A DNA stretch of 64,000 nucleotides, taken from the NCBI RefSeq assembly GCF_900774055.1, contig NZ_CAAGSW010000005.1:62001-126000 (forward strand). The letters run 5' to 3'. The translations under genes and the position numbers were made by a program. The notes below the pieces were generated by a model. It had not been told where the DNA came from. It saw nothing but the letters and a program-made list of their open reading frames with translations, and did not search any database. Each line of letters starts with the position of its first letter. Position 1 is the first letter of the stretch. The stretch is from Methanococcoides sp. AM1 (GTDB taxonomy: Archaea; Halobacteriota; Methanosarcinia; Methanosarcinales; Methanosarcinaceae). Below are positions 60,206 to 64,000 of the stretch, piece after piece.

Positions 60206-60955
60206 ATGACAGAAGTTATCAGCCTCAAGGATGTATGGGTAAAATATGACAAGCTCACCGTACTGGAAGATGTGAACCTGACCGTTGAAGAAGGAGACTT
60301 CCTGGGAATAATAGGACCCAACGGTGGTGGGAAAAGTACATTATTAAAAGTCATCCTGGGATTGATAAAACCACAAAAGGGAGAAGTGAAAGTTCTCGGC
60401 AAAAATCCGAAGAAGGCACACCGTACCATCGGATATGTGCCACAGTACGGCCCCTCTAACATTGATTTCCCTATAAGTGTGTGGGAAGTCGTTCTTATGG
60501 GACGCCTGGGAACGAAAGGATTGTTCCGGCATTACAATGACGAGGACCTGAAAGCAACACATGAAGCACTCGAAATTGTTGATATGCTCGAGTTTCGCGA
60601 CAGGCAGATAGGAGAGCTTTCGGGCGGCCAGCGCCAGAGAGTATTCATTGCACGTTCTCTTGTAAGTGATCCAAAGGTCCTTCTTTTAGATGAACCTGCA
60701 ACAGGTATTGATACCAGGATGCAAAAAGAGTTCTACGAACTTCTGGAGAAGCTTAAGTCAGAGGTGACAATTATCATGGTATCCCACGACATAAGCGCAG
60801 TATCGGTCCTTGTTAACAAGATCGCATGCCTTAATGGGAAACTACATTACCATGGCTCAAAGGAGCTTATACCCGAAGATATTGAACAATCCTACGGATG
60901 TCCTGTAGAGCTTATTGCGCACGGAGTCCCACACAGGGTATTACATAAACATTGA
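60206..60955 (+). CDS. znuC: zinc ABC transporter ATPase
   Basis: 249 residues. Walker [18 protein letters not shown]-loop PQYGPSN, signature [15 protein letters not shown], Walker [13 protein letters not shown] and H-loop SHD are all present. It starts 8 bp after znuA and energises import through ZnuB. Confidence 0.94.
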   Translation: MTEVISLKDVWVKYDKLTVLEDVNLTVEEGDFLGIIGPNGGGKSTLLKVILGLIKPQKGEVKVLGKNPKKAHRTIGYVPQYGPSNIDFPISVWEVVLMGRLGTKGLFRHYNDEDLKATHEALEIVDMLEFRDRQIGELSGGQRQRVFIARSLVSDPKVLLLDEPATGIDTRMQKEFYELLEKLKSEVTIIMVSHDISAVSVLVNKIACLNGKLHYHGSKELIPEDIEQSYGCPVELIAHGVPHRVLHKH

Positions 60956-60966
60956 GAGGAACTTCA

Positions 60967-61782
60967 ATGATAGAGCTTTTACAATACGAGTTTATGACAA
61001 ATGCCCTTATTGCAGGCTTGCTGGCAAGTATCGCATGCGGGATAATTGGCGTTTATGTTGTGGTAAAGAAGATCGTATTCATCAGTGGCGGTATCGCACA
61101 CGCTTCCTTCGGAGGTATTGGTATCAGCTACTTCCTCGGGATCAACCCAATATTCGGTGTTCTCCCCTTCAGCCTTTTCTCAGCCCTGACAATGGGAACC
61201 ATCAGTAAAAGATCGGATGTTCCGGAAGACACTATCATTGGAATTCTCTGGTCTCTTGGAATGGCGATAGGGATCATATTCATCGGATGGACACCCGGTT
61301 ATGCACCTGACCTTATGACATACCTGTTCGGTAATATATTGACCGTGCCAGGTTCGGATATCTACCTGATGCTGGCACTCGATGCAGTGATAATAGGTAC
61401 TGTATATGTACTTTATAAAGAGTTCATGGCACTGTGCTATGATGAGGAGTTCTCCAAAGTATCAGGAGTTCCTACGGAAAAATTATACCTTTTGCTACTA
61501 TGCCTTATTGCACTGACAGTCGTAGTGATGATACGCGTGGTCGGACTGATACTTGTGATAGCCCTTCTTACGATCCCTGCAGCATTGAGCCGTCAGTATA
61601 CCAGCAACATGAAGACCATGATGTATCTCTCCATACTGTTCGGTGCTACATTCACCATAACCGGATTGATATTATCATACTATTTTGATATCGCATCCGG
61701 TGCGACCATCATTATAGTAATGGCCACTGCATACCTTTTAAACATAGCATTACAGAAATGGAAAACAGTTTCAGACAACTGA
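60967..61782 (+). CDS. znuB: zinc ABC transporter permease
   Basis: 271 residues from ATG 60967, preceded by GAGAGGA; a TTG at 60952 overlaps znuC. The ABC-3 family pattern is seen: [40 protein letters not shown], and the late helices [20 protein letters not shown] and [20 protein letters not shown]. It forms the channel of the Znu system. Confidence 0.93.
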   Translation: MIELLQYEFMTNALIAGLLASIACGIIGVYVVVKKIVFISGGIAHASFGGIGISYFLGINPIFGVLPFSLFSALTMGTISKRSDVPEDTIIGILWSLGMAIGIIFIGWTPGYAPDLMTYLFGNILTVPGSDIYLMLALDAVIIGTVYVLYKEFMALCYDEEFSKVSGVPTEKLYLLLLCLIALTVVVMIRVVGLILVIALLTIPAALSRQYTSNMKTMMYLSILFGATFTITGLILSYYFDIASGATIIIVMATAYLLNIALQKWKTVSDN

Positions 61783-61810
61783 TATGATAGCCTAGATATT
61801 AAAAGGTGTA

Positions 61811-61952
61811 ATGACAATCAATATCGAACATGTAGAAAGATTAGCTTCTGAATGTTCCGGATACCTTTGCAACAGATGTGTTCAAGCTTTACGGAATTGA
61901 GATCGAAAAGCTTGAAATGTATTATAAACACGGACATTCATACCGCCATTGA
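61811..61952 (+). pseudogene. frameshifted small ORF after znuB
   Basis: ATG 61811 opens MTINIEHVERLASECS. A +1 change of frame near 61850 continues as NVPDTFATDVFKLYGIEIEK and ends YYKHGHSYRH at 61952. In the first frame alone the ORF is 29 codons. The second-frame part looks like real protein. It is likely a broken remnant; its family is unknown. Confidence 0.4.
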
Positions 61953-62177
61953 AGCATTTACTTGATGATTCAGCATGTTTCCAACAAAATTTTAGTCCTG
62001 GAAATACTCTTTTTTTGCATAATGTGCATGAAATTTGACAATTATGTATAAATTAAAATACAAAAAGATGTGACGATCTTAAATATAATAATTCTATTAG
62101 TAATATTAAAATTAGAAAATTAAATATTTTTTCAGTAACGTTAATATCGCATTATCCGCTTTTAAGATTGGAGTCAT

Positions 62178-64000
62178 ATGAATTGGATGCAGATCCCATT
62201 AAGATCTAAACTTGTTCTTGCTGCTGTTGCAGGAGTTCTTCTTGTAATGGTACTGACAACTACTATCACGATAACAACTCAGATCTCAGTGCAGGAAGAG
62301 CTTGCTCATCAGCAAGCCATTGAGATCACAAAGAGCTATGCGAACAAGTTCGATGGAGACATGCGTTCCGACCTTGCGATCGCTCGTTCGATCAGCTCCA
62401 CGCTGAGTGAATACGAGTCATCGGACAGGGATGAGATTAACAGGATACTATACGCGATCCTGGAAGATAACCCACATCTTTTGGGAACCTATGTGTGCTA
62501 TGAGCCAAATGCTTTTGATAGCAAGGATACTGATTTTGCAAACTTTGAAGGTTATGACAGCACCGGCAGGTTTGCACCATACTGGCACAAGATCAATGAA
62601 AGCATTGGACAGGACTATTTGCAGGATTGCGAAAGTTATGATTACTACCTCTATCCAAAGGTCTTCAAAGAGGCTGTGATCACCGATCCATACTTCTACG
62701 ACGGAATATTTATGGTCAGCTATGCATCGCCCATAATAAAAGACGGAGAATTCATAGGTGTCGGAGGAGTTGACGTCTCATTGGACTATATGGATGAGAT
62801 CGTAAGTCAGGTCACAGCATTCGACACAGGGTATGCCATCATGACCGGCAGTTCCGGGCTTATACTCTCCCAGCCACATAATAAGGACTGGATCGGATAC
62901 AAGACGATCTATGATTATGGAAATGATGAACTCTCCAAGGCTGCAGAGGATATCAAACATAAGAAAAGTGGTTACGTCAATACGATCGATCCGGTCACCG
63001 GCAAAGAGATCGTAGTTTTCTACGAGCCAATAGAGTCTAAGAACTATGGTTTTTTCCTCGTAATACCAAAAGAGGAAATGCTTGAAGGTACTTTTGCAAT
63101 CAGGGATAAGCTGATAGCGATCGGAATCCTTTCGATTTTCTTTACAAGTATTGCAGCATACCTTGCTTCACGAACTGTAACCGGATCTATAGACGATATT
63201 GTAAATGATTTTAAGGAAATGGCGGATTCCGTAGCTGATGGAGAATTGAACATCAGGGCTAACACGCATATCGACGAGGATTTCAAGAAGATACCGGAAG
63301 GTCTCAACCATATCCTCGATGGAGTAGTGGTGCCGATACATGAAACTACAAGAGTTGCAGTTGAACTTTCAAAAGGGCATTTAGATGCCCGGTTCGAAGG
63401 TGAAACTGAAGGAGAATTCAATCAACTCGCCCAATCGATCAATTATTTCGCTAAACTTTTAGATGTCATCATAAATGAGTCTAATGAAGTTCTTTCAGCA
63501 ATGGAAAAGGAGGATTTCTCCCGGAGAGTACATTTCCACGGTCATGGCGACCTGAAATTACTTACAGAAGGTATCGAACAGACACGCCTGTCACTACAAC
63601 AGGCAAGTATCGATCGCCAGATAGCGGAACAGGAACTTAAAGAGTATGCACGGAAGCTAGAACAGTCCAATGAGCTTAAAGACATGTTCACAGACATTAT
63701 GCGTCACGATCTGTTAAACCCTGCAAGTGTCATAAAAGGATTTACAGAACTGCTTCTTATGACCGAGGAGAATGAGCAGACAAAACGGTTCCTCGAAAGG
63801 ATATGGAATAACAATAATAATCTCATTGAAATGATCCACTCCGCTGCAGAGTTTGCTAAAGTGGAAAGCTCCGATGAACTTGAACTCAAGTTACAGGATA
63901 TAACAAATATCATCGAACATTCAATGGAGATACTGACCACACAAGCCAGTAACAAAGAGATGGTCATCGAATTCAATGAAAAGGAACCACATTATGTGCT
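62178..64000 (+). CDS. dCache-HAMP sensor histidine kinase (partial)
   Basis: Runs off the window end. From ATG 62178: a membrane helix (KLVLAAVAGVLLVMVLTTTI), an outside dCache domain (FYDGIFMVSYASPIIKDGEF; GVGGVDVSLDYMDEIVSQVT), a second membrane helix (IGILSIFFTSIAAYLA), HAMP-like segments, and HisKA with DIMRHDLLNPASVIKGFTEL. The ATPase domain starts at the window end. It senses an external small molecule; no partner is seen. The 225-bp gap before it holds no gene. Confidence 0.9.
   Translation, partial: MNWMQIPLRSKLVLAAVAGVLLVMVLTTTITITTQISVQEELAHQQAIEITKSYANKFDGDMRSDLAIARSISSTLSEYESSDRDEINRILYAILEDNPHLLGTYVCYEPNAFDSKDTDFANFEGYDSTGRFAPYWHKINESIGQDYLQDCESYDYYLYPKVFKEAVITDPYFYDGIFMVSYASPIIKDGEFIGVGGVDVSLDYMDEIVSQVTAFDTGYAIMTGSSGLILSQPHNKDWIGYKTIYDYGNDELSKAAEDIKHKKSGYVNTIDPVTGKEIVVFYEPIESKNYGFFLVIPKEEMLEGTFAIRDKLIAIGILSIFFTSIAAYLASRTVTGSIDDIVNDFKEMADSVADGELNIRANTHIDEDFKKIPEGLNHILDGVVVPIHETTRVAVELSKGHLDARFEGETEGEFNQLAQSINYFAKLLDVIINESNEVLSAMEKEDFSRRVHFHGHGDLKLLTEGIEQTRLSLQQASIDRQIAEQELKEYARKLEQSNELKDMFTDIMRHDLLNPASVIKGFTELLLMTEENEQTKRFLERIWNNNNNLIEMIHSAAEFAKVESSDELELKLQDITNIIEHSMEILTTQASNKEMVIEFNEKEPHYV

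Overview
The window reads as a chromosomal segment of a methylotrophic methanogen of the Methanosarcinaceae (Methanococcoides/Methanolobus type). The host genes fit this: CbiZ, an archaeal PyrF, an AMP-forming acetyl-CoA synthetase, a CooC-like ATPase, DapL, a superoxide reductase, archaeal TATA-type promoters and many leaderless or Shine-Dalgarno starts. About 39.4 kb of it (10283-49731) is a complete tailed-virus (HK97-type) provirus.

Layout. 1-9 kb is host: a peptide/nickel-type ABC importer with a methyltransferase, acs, pyrF, cbiZ, an HD hydrolase and a small membrane protein. At 9283 a TctA-like permease gene begins. It is cut at codon 335 by the provirus and resumes at 49732; joining the halves at a 6-bp core restores a 465-codon ORF. 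From the left, the provirus carries a tandem array of structured RNA-like units (10.37-10.97 kb), a two-gene DUF488 module, tail genes (13.2-20.4 kb), neck, lysis-like and head genes (20.5-31.3 kb), terminase (31.8-33.9 kb), an iteron region with a DUF927 helicase (34.3-36.6 kb), a tightly overlapping early operon with an ERCC4 nuclease, Bet recombinase and a Csx3-like protein (36.5-42.4 kb), an AbrB/ribbon-helix-helix divergent switch (43.1 kb), cargo (restriction-like protein, Hsp20, sensor kinase) and the integrase beside attR. Downstream lies a relic of a related provirus (50.26-51.30 kb). The rest is host: superoxide reductase, a ferredoxin-type membrane protein, PEBP lipoprotein, cupin, CooC, a CDF exporter, aroC, dapL, a lipoprotein acetolactate decarboxylase, znuACB and a partial sensor kinase.

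The strongest theme is recoding of TAG. Three genes are broken only by an in-frame TAG and otherwise continue without a flaw: host chorismate synthase aroC (56422-56424), the viral integrase (49171-49173) and a viral metzincin-like protease (13405-13407). None of the more than 70 credible genes whose stop I read ends in TAG. In a methanogen of this group the simplest reading is that TAG is pyrrolysine throughout, in host and virus alike. The pyl genes are not in this window, so this is inference.

The provirus shows further gene-expression devices: a T-TTT-TTC slippery site for a -1 frameshift in the tail chaperone, a nested scaffold start inside the protease gene, a repeated 20-bp promoter element about 26 nt upstream of leaderless late genes, and RNA elements with covarying stems. 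Boundaries and household functions are well supported; most small viral proteins are described without an assigned function.
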